Assembly (NCBI RefSeq): GCF_000730425.1
Contig: NZ_CP008896.1
Location: forward strand, 3,534,001 to 3,598,000
Direction: 5' to 3'
Origin: Pseudomonas fluorescens
GTDB taxonomy: Bacteria; Pseudomonadota; Gammaproteobacteria; Pseudomonadales; Pseudomonadaceae
DNA: 64,000 nt
Shown: piece by piece, positions 28,292 through 37,714 of the stretch
How the letters are laid out: each line of letters starts with the position of its first letter
Position numbering within the stretch: position 1 is the stretch's first letter
Translations under genes and position numbers: made by a program
The notes under the pieces: model-generated
Database searches by the model: none
Seen by the model: the letters and a program-made list of their open reading frames with translations, nothing else
What the model was told of the DNA's origin: nothing

Positions 28292-28885
28292 TCAGATGCT
28301 CCAGCGAGCACTCAACAAACGTTCATTCAACACATGGGGGTCCAGCGGTTGCGGGCGGCGGGCCATGGCGCTGTAGAACTGCTCCAGGGCTTCGCTCAAG
28401 CGTTGTTCCAGGATTGGCACCAACTGCGCCTGGGCACTGCCTTCACCGTAGGCAATCTGGCTGTCTTCGGCAAAAATCCCGTGCAGCAGCTCCTGGGCTT
28501 TCAGCGCCGACAGCACGGGCTTCAAGGCGTAGTCCACCGCCAGCATGTGGGCAATGCTGCCGCCAGTGGCCATGGGCAGTACCACCTTGTGGGCCAGGGC
28601 CCGTTCCGGCAGCAGGTCGAGGACTGTTTTCAATGCGCCGGAAAACGACGCCTTGTAGACCGGCGTGGCGATCAGCAGACCATCGGCGTTGGCCACCTGG
28701 GCCAGCAGGTCGAGGACCTTCGGACTGTCGAAGCGCGCATACAATAGATCTTCGGCCGGGAAGTCCCGCACCTGATAACTCACCACTTCCACGCCTTGCT
28801 GCTGCAACCAGCGCCGGGAATGATCCAGCAAGACCCCGGAGCGGGAACGCTGACTGGGGCTGCCACCAAGTGTTACGACCAGCAT
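28292..28885 (-). CDS. ssuE: NADPH-dependent FMN reductase
   Basis: 197 residues, flavodoxin-like fold with [15 protein letters not shown] phosphate loop and [24 protein letters not shown]. Supplies reduced FMN to SsuD. First gene of ssuEADCBF. The 300 bases upstream hold an AT-rich stretch (28955-29020) suited to a CysB-dependent promoter, a terminator for lsfA and a REP doublet. Confidence 0.93.
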   Translation of the reverse strand: MLVVTLGGSPSQRSRSGVLLDHSRRWLQQQGVEVVSYQVRDFPAEDLLYARFDSPKVLDLLAQVANADGLLIATPVYKASFSGALKTVLDLLPERALAHKVVLPMATGGSIAHMLAVDYALKPVLSALKAQELLHGIFAEDSQIAYGEGSAQAQLVPILEQRLSEALEQFYSAMARRPQPLDPHVLNERLLSARWSI

Positions 28886-29033
28886 CTGGAGTTTCCTTGA
28901 GCAAGTTTCGGCGGTTCGCGGTGCGGCGATGGCGCCAAGATGGAACAGACCTTAGCAGCAGATTTATATATCTATAAATCTTATTTTTTCATTTGTTTAT
29001 TCTTAAACTGCATATAAAAAGATCATTTCCCAG

Positions 29034-29061
29034 GCGAAAAAAAAGGCCGTGGAGACGGCCT
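29034..29061 (-). terminator. Rho-independent terminator of lsfA
   Basis: On the minus strand AGGCCGT-CTCC-ACGGCCT is followed by about eight T. It separates lsfA from ssuE, showing that lsfA has its own transcript. Confidence 0.85.
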
Positions 29062-29100
29062 GAAAACCCCTGCTGTGTGAGCACTGAAATGCGGTCCCAC

Positions 29101-29172
29101 TGTAGGAGCTGGCTTGCCAGCGATGGCGGCCTGTCAGTTGACACCGCTATCGCTGGCAAGCCAGCTCCTACA
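29101..29172. repeat. REP doublet, CTGGCTTGCCAGCG class
   Basis: TGTAGGAGCTGGCTTGCCAG and its inverted copy around GATGGCGGCCTGTCAG...ACACCGCTATC. This class differs from the GCGGGCTTGCTCGC class by paired changes in the hairpin arm. Confidence 0.88.
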
Positions 29173-29184
29173 TGGGCTGATGCG

Positions 29185-29823
29185 TTAGCGGTTGGGTTGT
29201 GGGGTCAGCCGCAGGTACGGCTTGACCGCACGGTAGCCCTTGGGAAAGCGCTTCTTGATCTCTTCCTCATCCTTGAGCGAAGGCACGATCACCACTTCAT
29301 CGCCGTCCTGCCAGTTGGCTGGGGTGGCGACTTTGTAGTTGTCGGTCAGCTGCAATGAGTCGATGACCCGCAGGATTTCGTGGAAATTGCGCCCGGTACT
29401 GGCCGGGTAGGTAATGGTCAGGCGAATCTTTTTGTTCGGGTCGATCACGAATAGCGAACGCACGGTGAGGGTGTCATTGGCGTTGGGGTGGATCAGGTCG
29501 TACAGGTCCGAGACTTTGCGATCGGCGTCGGCCAGGATCGGGAAGTTGACGAGGGTGTGCTGGGTTTCGTTGATGTCCTCGATCCACTTGTGGTGGGAGT
29601 CCACAGGGTCCACCGACAGGGCGATGGCCTTGACCCCACGCTGGGCAAATTCGTCCTTGAGCTTGGCAGTGAAGCCCAGCTCGGTGGTGCACACCGGGGT
29701 GAAGTCCGCCGGGTGGGAAAACAACACGCCCCAGCTGTCGCCCAGCCACTCGTGGAAACGAATCTTGCCGGCGCTGGAATCCTGTTCAAAGTCGGGGGCG
29801 ATATCGCCCAGTCTGAGGCTCAT
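29185..29823 (-). CDS. lsfA: 1-Cys peroxiredoxin LsfA
   Basis: 212 residues, Prx6 type. The peroxidatic Cys45 is in FTPVCTTE, Thr and Arg of the active site are conserved, and the long C-terminal domain ends EEEIKKRFPKGYRAVKPYLRLTP. No resolving Cys is visible. LsfA is a sulfate-starvation-induced peroxidase in Pseudomonas and lies next to ssu in P. putida. AGGAG sits 8 bases upstream. Confidence 0.94.
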   Translation of the reverse strand: MSLRLGDIAPDFEQDSSAGKIRFHEWLGDSWGVLFSHPADFTPVCTTELGFTAKLKDEFAQRGVKAIALSVDPVDSHHKWIEDINETQHTLVNFPILADADRKVSDLYDLIHPNANDTLTVRSLFVIDPNKKIRLTITYPASTGRNFHEILRVIDSLQLTDNYKVATPANWQDGDEVVIVPSLKDEEEIKKRFPKGYRAVKPYLRLTPQPNR

Positions 29824-30058
29824 GGTGTGGCTCCTGATGAGTGCTTATGGAGCCCACTGTGCCTGTGCTGCTGAAAATTTAAAAAGAATAAATATCGATT
29901 TATTTAGACGATAAATGAATATTAAAAATCTGTTCACTGGACCGCAACCCAGGTGCAGACGAACATGCACCCAAGGTTCGAGAAGGCCTTGAGACGCTGT
30001 AAAAAGAGGGGTTCAGGAAGGGCTTGCGGGGGTTGAGCCCGACTTGGAAGCAACAGCA

Positions 30059-30085
30059 CCTTGCCCGGCATTGCGCCGGGCAAGG
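30059..30085. other. Stem-loop downstream of the porin gene
   Basis: CCTTGCCCGGC / GCCGGGCAAGG, perfect 11-base arms with a 5-base loop. Only a short T stretch follows on the plus strand and none on the minus strand, so termination of the porin transcript here would be weak; mRNA 3'-end protection is an alternative. Confidence 0.6.
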
Positions 30086-30099
30086 TTTTACAGCAGGTC

Positions 30100-31434
30100 T
30101 TACAAGATCGGCAGGGTGTAGCTGACGATCAGACGGTTTTCGTCCTGGTCACGCTGGGAAGCAACCTGGGAGCGCAGCGAGGCGTTTTTCCACGCCAGGC
30201 CCAGGCCCTTGAAGGTGCCTCCCGGGATTACGTAGCCGAGGTTGAAGTCACGTTCCCACTCGCTTTTGTCACCGGTCACGGTGGCAATGTTGTCACCCTT
30301 GAGGTAGACCACGGAGGTGGTCAGGCCTGGCAAACCGATGGTTGCGAAGTCATAAGCGTACTGGGCCAACCAGGTACGCTCGCCGGCGCGCTGGAACTTG
30401 CCGATCTGCACGTCAGTGATCAGGTACGAAGAAGCACCGTCACCCTGGTTGAGGAACGGGAAGTCGCTGGTGCCATTGACACGCTGGTAGCCGGCACTGA
30501 TCGCGTGGCCTTGCAGGCTGTACGTGAACTTGGCGCTCCAGGTGCGGTTGTCGACTTCGCCGCCATTCTGGTAGCCCGACGCACGGTAGCCGGCAATGCG
30601 ACCTTCCTGGCTCGAGTTCTTGCCATCGGAGTCACTGTTGAAGTAACGCAGGTCGGACTTGATGCTGCCCACTGGCAGTTCCCAGTTGTGGGTCAGGCCC
30701 AGGAAGTGCTGCTTGTAGAAGTCGGACAGGTTGCCGTAGTAGTACTGGGCTACCAGGTCCTTGGTGATCTTGTAATCACCACCGGCATAATAGAACTCGT
30801 TGCTACGTGCGTTGGCGGTGGCGGTGCGGGTTGCACCGTTGGAGCCCGCGATAGTCAGCGAGTCATTGTTGCTGGAGTTACGACCTTTAGCGTGTTCCAA
30901 CTTACCGCCAACCAGGGTCAGGTTGTCGATTTCGTTGGAAGTGATCTGGCCACCTTCAAAGGTTTGTGGCAGCAGACGACCGTCGTTGGAAGTCACTACC
31001 GGCAGTTTCGGCAGCAAGGTACCCAGTTTCAGTTCGGTCTTGGAAATCTTGACCTTGCCGGTCAGGCCCAGGCTAGCGAAATCGTCTACCGCACGACCGT
31101 CGCTGTCGCTTGGGAAAACAACGCCACCTTTGTTGGCGCTGTTGTTGTTGTAGGCGGTGCCTTTACCGGAGTCCAGCTTGACGCCGTACAGGCCGATCGC
31201 ATCAACACCGAAGCCAACGGTGCCTTGGGTATAGCCCGAGGCGAAGTTGAAGATGAAACCCTGGCCCCATTCTTCCTGCTTGGAAGGCTTGGCGGTGCCA
31301 TTACGGTTATCTTGGTTGATATAGAAATTACGTGCAGTAACGCTTGCCTTGCTGTCTTCAACAAAACCAGCGGCGCCAGCTTGCTGGGCCAAAACCCCAG
31401 CCGCGACGGCGAACGCCAATGTGGACTTCTTCAT
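30100..31434 (-). CDS. OprD-family outer-membrane porin (OprE-like)
   Basis: 444 residues. Signal peptide ends AGAA; body GFVEDSKASVTARNFYIN, EEWGQGFIFNFASGYTQGTVGFGVDAIGLYGVKLDSG, LPQTFEGGQITSNEIDNLTL, with the C-terminal strand ENRLIVSYTLPIL. An 18-stranded substrate-specific porin. It sits between lsfA and tauA, the position of an OprE-type porin in other pseudomonads (recalled), so sulfonates or related anions are plausible substrates. Confidence 0.88.
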   Translation of the reverse strand: MKKSTLAFAVAAGVLAQQAGAAGFVEDSKASVTARNFYINQDNRNGTAKPSKQEEWGQGFIFNFASGYTQGTVGFGVDAIGLYGVKLDSGKGTAYNNNSANKGGVVFPSDSDGRAVDDFASLGLTGKVKISKTELKLGTLLPKLPVVTSNDGRLLPQTFEGGQITSNEIDNLTLVGGKLEHAKGRNSSNNDSLTIAGSNGATRTATANARSNEFYYAGGDYKITKDLVAQYYYGNLSDFYKQHFLGLTHNWELPVGSIKSDLRYFNSDSDGKNSSQEGRIAGYRASGYQNGGEVDNRTWSAKFTYSLQGHAISAGYQRVNGTSDFPFLNQGDGASSYLITDVQIGKFQRAGERTWLAQYAYDFATIGLPGLTTSVVYLKGDNIATVTGDKSEWERDFNLGYVIPGGTFKGLGLAWKNASLRSQVASQRDQDENRLIVSYTLPIL

Positions 31435-31803
31435 GTACCGCTCCTCTCGTTTCTAATTTTTGTAGTTCTTTGGTCTCGGGTCTGACGCCCTTGATCCACA
31501 GATGCGCGATTAGCGCCAGATCGTGACTGACAAGTCAATCGTAACCTTGTGTGTCTACTACCTTCGTCTAATCGCAGTTGATTTGGTCCCTGCAGGGTAA
31601 TGAGTTTTTCATACACCCAAAAAGAATTATTTCATCCTTTTTCATACCATTCAGGAATAACACTTTCCATGGGGCAACAAACCCGCAACGGGGTATCGCT
31701 CCATAAGCTAATTACTAAAGGGTATTTGTTAGCCGTTTTTTAGATCGTTTAGTGTGAACTGAAGTTTGCACACGTCACTCACGATCAAAAAGGCGACGCC
31801 ATC
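31435..31803. promoter_or_regulatory. Divergent promoter region, porin and tauA
   Basis: 369 bases without a gene. It is AT-richer than its surroundings, especially 31610-31780 (AAAAAGAATTATTTCATCC, ATTACTAAAGGGTATTTG), as expected for activator-dependent promoters such as those under CysB. No clear REP, hairpin or coding frame is present. GAGAGGAG precedes the porin ATG. Confidence 0.5.
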
Positions 31804-32790
31804 ATGGCCAAACGCGCATCCTCTAGTCAATTTGTTACAGTTTTACTATCACTTACAATTTCTTTTGGGGCGCAGGCGGCCAACCTCACTGTCGGTTATC
31901 AGACCGGCATTGACCCGAGCAAAGTGCCCCAGGCCGACGGTCTGTATGAGCAGGTCATCGGCGAGAAGATCGACTGGCGCCGCTTCAACAGCGGCCCGGA
32001 AGTCGTCACCGCGATTGCCTCCGGCGATGTACAGATCGGCAACCTAGGCTCCAGCCCGTTGGCGGCCGCCGCATCCCGTAACCTACCCATCGTAGCGTTC
32101 ATCGTATCGGCCCAGATCAATAGTTCTGAAGCTTTGGTGGTGCGCAACGGCAGCCATATTGACGCACCTAAAGACCTGATCGGCAAAACCATTGCTACAC
32201 CTTTTGTCTCCACATCCCACTACAGCCTGCTCGGGGCCTTGAAACACTGGGGCCTGGATACCCGCCAGGTCAAAGTGGTGAACCTGCAACCGGGCGAAAT
32301 TGCCGCAGCCTGGAAACGCGGGGATATCGACGGTGCCTTTGTCTGGTCGCCGGCCCTGGGGGAAATCCGCAAGACCGGCAAGACGCTGACCGACGCGGCC
32401 GAGGTGGGCCGATGGGGCGCGCCGACGTTCGAAGTGTGGGTGGCGCGCAAGGATTTTGCCGAGAAGCATCCAGAGGTCGTGGCCAAGTTTGCCAAGGTCA
32501 CGCTTGATTCGTTTGCCGAGTATGCGGCCAATAAAGCCAGCTGGACGGCGGACTCGGTGCCAGTGCAGAAGATTGCCCGCTTGACCGGTGCGAACGCCGC
32601 AGATATCCCAGAGTTACTGGAGGGCAGCACTTTCCCGGATGCCCAGGCGCAGCAAACCGGCGCCTTGCTCAACGGCGGGACGGCCAAGGCCATCGGGGAA
32701 ACGGCGAAGTTTCTCAAGGAACAAGGGAAGGTAGAGACAGTACTACCGGACTATTCCGCCTATGTGACCGGAAAGTTCGTCAAAGAATAA
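31804..32790 (+). CDS. tauA: Taurine-binding periplasmic protein TauA, without tauBCD
   Basis: 328 residues. Signal peptide ends AQAA; core NLTVGYQTGIDPSKVPQADG, GPEVVTAIASGDVQIGNLGSSPLAAAASR, PGEIAAAWKRGDIDGAFVWSPAL and GKTIATPFVSTSHYSL are TauA-like. Normally tauA leads tauBCD (ATPase, permease, dioxygenase). Here the gene is followed by a REP doublet and argA on the other strand. Reading frame and termini are intact, so it may feed the Ssu transporter or another importer. Confidence 0.9.
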   Translation: MAKRASSSQFVTVLLSLTISFGAQAANLTVGYQTGIDPSKVPQADGLYEQVIGEKIDWRRFNSGPEVVTAIASGDVQIGNLGSSPLAAAASRNLPIVAFIVSAQINSSEALVVRNGSHIDAPKDLIGKTIATPFVSTSHYSLLGALKHWGLDTRQVKVVNLQPGEIAAAWKRGDIDGAFVWSPALGEIRKTGKTLTDAAEVGRWGAPTFEVWVARKDFAEKHPEVVAKFAKVTLDSFAEYAANKASWTADSVPVQKIARLTGANAADIPELLEGSTFPDAQAQQTGALLNGGTAKAIGETAKFLKEQGKVETVLPDYSAYVTGKFVKE

Positions 32791-32802
32791 TCCGGACAAA
32801 GA

Positions 32803-32894
32803 ATGTGGGAGCGGGCTTGCTCGCGAAGGCGGTGTGCCAGTCAATAAATGTGCTGACTGACACACGGCCTTCGCGAGCAAGCCCGCTCCCACAT
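32803..32894. repeat. REP doublet between tauA and argA
   Basis: ATGTGGGAGCGGGCTTGCTCG and inverted copy with central AGGCGGTGTGCCAGTC...GACTGACACACGGCCT. It sits at the point where tauBCD would be expected. Confidence 0.9.
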
Positions 32895-32922
32895 TAGGTA
32901 TTGGATGTACCGAATACCGTGT

Positions 32923-34221
32923 TTACAGGGTCTTCTCGAAGATCTTCGAGTTGCGCTGGAAGTTGTACAGCGACGCCCGCGCCGACGGCAGGCGATCCAC
33001 GCTGCTGGGCACAAAACCACGCTCGCGAAACCAATGGGCGGTACGGGTCGTCAGCACGAACAGGGTCTTCAAGCCTTGGGTGCGGGCGCGGGTTTCGATG
33101 CGCTCCAGCAGCTCATCGCCACGGCCGCCATGACGATATTCCGGATTGACCGCCAGGCATGCCAGCTCGCCAGCATCCGAATCGGCAATCGGGTACAGCG
33201 CGGCGCAAGCGATGATCATGCCTTCGCGTTCCACCACGCTGAACTGCTCGATTTCCCGCTCCAGCACTTCCCGCGAACGGCGCACCAGAATCCCTTGCTC
33301 TTCCAGCGGGCTGATCAGGTCCAGCAGGCCGCCGACATCTTCAATCGCTGCCTCGCGCACCCGTTCGAACTGCTCCTGGGCCACCAGCGTACCGCCGCCG
33401 TCCCGGGTAAAAAGTTCAGTCAGCAACGCACCATCTTCTACATAACTGACGATATGGCTGCGACCCACGCCTCCACGACAGGCCTCGGCCGCCGCATCCA
33501 GCAATTCGGCCTGGTAGTTATTGCCCAGGCGTTGCAGGTGTGCCGGCACTTGTTGCGGGCGCAGTTCACGCACCAGGCGGCCGTTTTCGTCGATCAGGCC
33601 CAGGTCGGCGCCAAACAGCAGCAACTTGTCGGCCCCCAGGTCGATGGCGGCGCGGGTGGCGACGTCTTCACAAGCGAGGTTGAAAATCTCCCCGGTCGGC
33701 GAATAGCCCAGAGGCGACAGCACGACGATGGAGCGCTCGTCCAACAGGCGGTTGATGCCTTTGCGGTCGACCCGGCGCACTTCACCGGTGTGGTGGTAAT
33801 CGATGCCGTCCAGCACACCGATCGGCCGCGCAGTCACCAGGTTGCCACTGGCCACCCGCAGGCGGGAGCCCTGCATCGGCGAGGACGCCATGTCCATGGA
33901 CAGCCGCGCTTCAATGGCGATGCGCAAATGGCCGACCGCGTCGATCACGCACTCCAGGGTCGCCGCATCGGTGATGCGCATCCCGTCGTGGTAATGCGGG
34001 GTCAGGCCGCGAGCGGCGAGGCGGGCTTCGATTTGCGGACGCGAACCATGCACCAGCACCAGTCGCACGCCGAGGCTGTGCAGCAGCACCAGGTCGTGGA
34101 CGATATTGCCGAAGTTGGGGTGATCCACACCATCGCCCGGCAACATGACCACAAAGGTGCAGTCGCGGTGGGCATTGATGTAGGGCGAAGCGTGACGAAG
34201 CCAATTGACGTATTCGGGCAT
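32923..34221 (-). CDS. argA: N-acetylglutamate synthase
   Basis: 432 residues, classical ArgA: N-terminal amino-acid-kinase fold (about 1-290, VLVHGSRPQIEARL, HHTGEVRRVDRKGINRLLD) fused to a GNAT acetyltransferase (about 295-432, ACLAVNPEYRHGGRGDELL). Makes N-acetylglutamate from acetyl-CoA, first step of arginine synthesis, feedback-inhibited by arginine. MPEYVNWLRHASPYI is the standard N terminus; a frame to 34275 is too long. Confidence 0.95.
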   Translation of the reverse strand: MPEYVNWLRHASPYINAHRDCTFVVMLPGDGVDHPNFGNIVHDLVLLHSLGVRLVLVHGSRPQIEARLAARGLTPHYHDGMRITDAATLECVIDAVGHLRIAIEARLSMDMASSPMQGSRLRVASGNLVTARPIGVLDGIDYHHTGEVRRVDRKGINRLLDERSIVVLSPLGYSPTGEIFNLACEDVATRAAIDLGADKLLLFGADLGLIDENGRLVRELRPQQVPAHLQRLGNNYQAELLDAAAEACRGGVGRSHIVSYVEDGALLTELFTRDGGGTLVAQEQFERVREAAIEDVGGLLDLISPLEEQGILVRRSREVLEREIEQFSVVEREGMIIACAALYPIADSDAGELACLAVNPEYRHGGRGDELLERIETRARTQGLKTLFVLTTRTAHWFRERGFVPSSVDRLPSARASLYNFQRNSKIFEKTL

Positions 34222-34355
34222 AAACCTGGGCCTGTAATAAAAAGCAGCCAAAAAAGGATGAATCGCTAAACGCACAGCGGGCTGATGGTTATCGTCGGAA
34301 CAGGCTTGGCGACACGCTCGCTCTCCTTCTATGTACGGGGTGCAATGGGGTTAAT

Positions 34356-35504
34356 TTATGCAGACTTGAGGCAGTAGTGTTCAATCAATTCCCGCAATAG
34401 ACGCACTGTAGGCGTCAAGCGTGACATTTCAAGGTACTCGCCCGGCTGGTGGGCACAGGCGATATCCCCAGGGCCGAGCACCAGGGTTTCACAACCAAGG
34501 CGCTGAAGATAAGGCGCTTCAGTGCCGAACGCCACTGCTTCGGCACGATGGCCGGTCAACCGTTCCGCGACCCGCACCAGCTCGGCGTCTTCCGGCTGTT
34601 CGAAGGGCGGCACCTCGGGGAACAGCGGTGCGTAGTCGATTTTTACTTGATGGCGCTCGGCGATAGGCTGCAGTTTCTGGCCAATGGCGTCGCGCAACAC
34701 CTGAGGGTCCATACCGGGCAAAGGCCGCAGATCGAACTCCAGGGAACACTGGCCGCATATCCGGTTGGGGTTGTCGCCGCCATGGATGCAACCAAAGTTC
34801 AGGGTCGGTTGGGGTACCGTGAATTGTGGGTTGCGATACTCCCGCTGCCAGGCCAGGCGCAGGCCACGCAACTCGCCCATGGCGTCATGCATGGCTTCGA
34901 GGGCGCTGTGGCCCAGGCTCGGATCCGACGAATGGCCACTGCGTCCGAGGATATCGATGCGCTCCATCATCACGCCCTTGTGCAGGCGAATCGGCTTGAG
35001 CCCTGTGGGCTCGCCGATCACCGCCGCACGCCCCAGGGGACGGCCGGCCGCAGCCAGGGCGCGGGCGCCGGCCATGGAGCTTTCTTCATCGCAGGTGGCG
35101 AGAATCAACAGGGGCTGCCTGAAGGGTTGATCCAGCAGCGGCAGAACCGCTTCGATGGCCAGTGCGAAAAAACCCTTCATGTCGCAACTGCCCAGCCCTA
35201 CCCAACGGCCATCCACTTCCGTCAGCCTCAAAGGATCGGTCTGCCACAGCGCTTCGTCGTACGGCACGGTATCGCTATGCCCCGCCAGCACCAGGCCACC
35301 GGGGCCACTGCCGAAGCTGGCCAACAGGTTGAATTTGCCGGGGCTGACCTGCTGGATCTCGCACTCAAAACCCAAGTCGCCAAGCCAGGTGGCGAGCAAA
35401 TCGATCACCGGGCGGTTGGTCTGGTCGAGAGACGCTTGGGTGCAACTGACAGAAGGCGCAGCAATCAGTGCAGCAAATTGTTCTTTCATGGACGGTAAAG
35501 GCAT
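34356..35504 (-). CDS. argE: Acetylornithine deacetylase
   Basis: 382 residues, M20 metallopeptidase. Metal ligands in LAGHSDTVP, GSCDMKGFFA, CDEESSMAGA (catalytic Glu and metal Glu) and the late ACAHQPGEYLE; dimerisation domain about 180-290. Releases ornithine from N-acetylornithine. 134 bases before argA on the same strand, probably co-transcribed. The start at 35504 is chosen over 35489 because the extra MPLPS is usual. Confidence 0.92.
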   Translation of the reverse strand: MPLPSMKEQFAALIAAPSVSCTQASLDQTNRPVIDLLATWLGDLGFECEIQQVSPGKFNLLASFGSGPGGLVLAGHSDTVPYDEALWQTDPLRLTEVDGRWVGLGSCDMKGFFALAIEAVLPLLDQPFRQPLLILATCDEESSMAGARALAAAGRPLGRAAVIGEPTGLKPIRLHKGVMMERIDILGRSGHSSDPSLGHSALEAMHDAMGELRGLRLAWQREYRNPQFTVPQPTLNFGCIHGGDNPNRICGQCSLEFDLRPLPGMDPQVLRDAIGQKLQPIAERHQVKIDYAPLFPEVPPFEQPEDAELVRVAERLTGHRAEAVAFGTEAPYLQRLGCETLVLGPGDIACAHQPGEYLEMSRLTPTVRLLRELIEHYCLKSA

Positions 35505-35664
35505 GTGCTGTCTCTCGACTTCCACAGATGAAACCCATCATAGAACCATCTGCGCTGCACAATAAACCCGTGGCGGCACGTTGCCCGGCTCAGTCCTGTA
35601 CACTGCACGGCCTTGGCAGCCACCTATTCCCCCGGCTGCACTCCCGATCCTGGATGTTCCGGCC

Positions 35665-37032
35665 ATGCAAAAAGAAACCGAAATCAAGCTCCGCGTCAGC
35701 CGCGAGACCCTCGCCGCGCTGCGTGAGCACCCGCTCCTGAAAAAACGCAACAAAAGTGGCTGGGAACGCCGTGAGTTGATGAACCAGTACTTCGATACCC
35801 CCGAGCGCGACCTGGCTCAGGCCAAGGTTGCCCTGCGCCTGCGCAAGGATGGCGACGAAGTGATCCAGACCCTCAAGACCCGCGGCCACAGCGTTGCCGG
35901 CTTGTCGCAGCGTAATGAGTACGACTGGAAACTGCCCAAGGCCAAGCTGGATGTAAAAAAACTCGATGGCGAATGCTGGCCCGAGCAACTGGCCGGGCTG
36001 GACAAGAAGACCCTCAAGCCGATCTTCACCACCGACTTCGTGCGCGAACGCGCCGAAATCGCCTGGGGCCGTGGCAAGGCCAAGGTGGTGATCGAAGCCG
36101 CCCTGGACCTGGGCCAGGTGATTGCCGGTAAGCAGAAGGAAGAAATCTGCGAGTTGGAGCTGGAACTGCGCGAAGGCGAGCCCGCCGCCCTGCTGGAGCT
36201 GGCTGCCGAACTGGCCCAGACCCTGGCACTGATGCCGTGCGATATCAGCAAGGCCGAGCGCGGCTACCGTCTGTTCGACGCCAACAGCTATTCCCTGAGC
36301 CTGCCGGCCCCGCAACTGCAACCACAGATGCCCCTGGACGACGCCTTCGCCGCCCTCACCTGGCATCTGCTGGGGAGCAGCCAGCGCCTGGCCGAACAGT
36401 ACCGCTTCAACGGACACTGGCGCCTGCTGCAGGACTGGGTAGAAAACCTCGCAGAAATGCGGGCCCTGATCGGCAGCCTCGGCCAGGCCGCGCCACGCCA
36501 GGCTACCAGCGAGCTGCGCAGCGCCCTCGATGCCCTGCTGGAAGACTGGCGCCCGCTGGTCCAGGCCGGTGAAGATGATGAAGACGTGCGCAAAGCCGCG
36601 CCGGAGCAGTTCCTTGAAGAATTGACCGACGTGCGCTGGGGCCTGTTCTCACTGAACACTTCGCGCTGGCTGCTGGCCCGCACCTGGACCCTGGACCGCA
36701 ATGTGCGCGGCAACCGCCAGGGCGCCGCCCAGGTCGCCAACTGGCTGCCGCGTCTGCTGGCCGACGAAGCCGTCGCCCTGCGCCTGCCACGCTACCAGCA
36801 ACAGCCCGAAGACCTGGCCGAGCAACTGCCGCGCATCGAGCGTCTGCAGGCTTGGCTGCACCATGCCCGGCACCTGCTGGAGATCCCGGAACTGGACCGT
36901 TTGTACGGCGAGTTGAACAAGTTGGCGGCACTGGCCAACCAGCCAATTACTGATGAGTCGCTGGATGCGCGGATGCATCAGGTGATTGCGGTGTATCAGA
37001 ACCGTGCCTGGAAGACTTTGCTGCGTCTGTAA
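35665..37032 (+). CDS. CYTH-CHAD protein, inorganic triphosphatase type (YgiF)
   Basis: 455 residues. The CYTH tunnel domain (about 1-205) opens with the ExExK signature ETEIK and has the Arg/Lys pairs LRLRKDG and QTLKTRG. The C-terminal CHAD helical domain (about 225-455) contains repeated HxxR-type positions, e.g. HWRLLQDWVENLAEMRAL. E. coli YgiF hydrolyses tripolyphosphate; CHAD domains bind polyphosphate. Divergent from argE. Confidence 0.88.
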   Translation: MQKETEIKLRVSRETLAALREHPLLKKRNKSGWERRELMNQYFDTPERDLAQAKVALRLRKDGDEVIQTLKTRGHSVAGLSQRNEYDWKLPKAKLDVKKLDGECWPEQLAGLDKKTLKPIFTTDFVRERAEIAWGRGKAKVVIEAALDLGQVIAGKQKEEICELELELREGEPAALLELAAELAQTLALMPCDISKAERGYRLFDANSYSLSLPAPQLQPQMPLDDAFAALTWHLLGSSQRLAEQYRFNGHWRLLQDWVENLAEMRALIGSLGQAAPRQATSELRSALDALLEDWRPLVQAGEDDEDVRKAAPEQFLEELTDVRWGLFSLNTSRWLLARTWTLDRNVRGNRQGAAQVANWLPRLLADEAVALRLPRYQQQPEDLAEQLPRIERLQAWLHHARHLLEIPELDRLYGELNKLAALANQPITDESLDARMHQVIAVYQNRAWKTLLRL

Positions 37033-37036
37033 GATT

Positions 37037-37107
37037 GCTATCGCGGGCAAGCCCGCTCCCACATTGGAATGCCTTTTCCTGTGAGAGCGGGCTTGCCCGC
37101 GATAATG
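37037..37107. repeat. REP doublet, GCGGGCTTGCCCGCG class
   Basis: GCTATCGCGGGCAAGCCCGC at the left and inverted GCGGGCTTGCCCGCGATAAT at the right, outward orientation, between the convergent CYTH-CHAD and Lrp genes. Confidence 0.87.
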
Positions 37108-37116
37108 CCTGCACTT

Positions 37117-37587
37117 TCAACGCAACACTGGCAGGCTGGTGGTCGACTTGATTTCCGACAATGCCACAATCGAATTGACCTCTTGTATCCCCGGCACCAT
37201 CGACAGTTTCTCAAAGAAAAACCGCTCATACGCCTCGATATCCGAGGTAACAATGCGCAACAGAAAGTCCACCGCCCCCATCAGCACATAACACTCCAGC
37301 ACCTCCGGGAACCCGCGAATCGCCTCGGTGAACTCCGTGAAGTTGGAGCGCCCGTGGGCGTTGAGTTTGACCTCGGCAAAGATCTGCGTGTTGAGGCCAA
37401 TCTTCTTGCGATCGAGCAACGTCACCTGGGCGCGAATCACCCCCTCTTCCTTGAGCCGCTGGATCCGCCGCCAGCAGGGCGACTGCGATAGCCCGACCTG
37501 CTCGGCAATCTGCGCGCTGGAGAGTGACGCGTCTTCCTGGAGCAGTGCCAGGATACGGCGGTCATACATGTCCAACTCACTATGCAT
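37117..37587 (-). CDS. Lrp/AsnC family transcriptional regulator
   Basis: 156 residues. N-terminal AsnC HTH (about 5-55, MYDRRILALLQEDASLSSAQIAEQVGLSQSPCWRRI) and RAM effector domain (about 70-140, FTEFTEAIRGFPEVLECYVLMGAVDFLLRIV). Ligands of this family are amino acids. AAGGG lies before the ATG. It is divergent from the ACT-like small gene, a likely regulatory target. Confidence 0.9.
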   Translation of the reverse strand: MHSELDMYDRRILALLQEDASLSSAQIAEQVGLSQSPCWRRIQRLKEEGVIRAQVTLLDRKKIGLNTQIFAEVKLNAHGRSNFTEFTEAIRGFPEVLECYVLMGAVDFLLRIVTSDIEAYERFFFEKLSMVPGIQEVNSIVALSEIKSTTSLPVLR

Positions 37588-37689
37588 AAAAATTCCCTTA
37601 AATCTGGCTTCTGCAAATTGCACTATTCATTTATAAGGCATATCAATTAAACATAGATAAGAAATACCCCACAGCCCATGTAAAAATTT

Positions 37690-37707
37690 CTCCAGTCAAA
37701 CCTGGAG
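37690..37707 (+). promoter_or_regulatory. Hairpin enclosing the ribosome site of the ACT-like gene
   Basis: CTCCAG-TCAAAC-CTGGAG forms a perfect 6-base stem whose right arm contains the GGAG Shine-Dalgarno (37704-37707), 7 bases before the ATG at 37715. Folding would hide the ribosome site. Confidence 0.5.
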
Positions 37708-37714
37708 AACATCC

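Noticed and set aside
30061..31485. 474-codon open frame antisense to the porin gene
   Set aside because: Shadow of a signal-peptide-bearing porin; no ribosome site and Val/Gly-rich composition.
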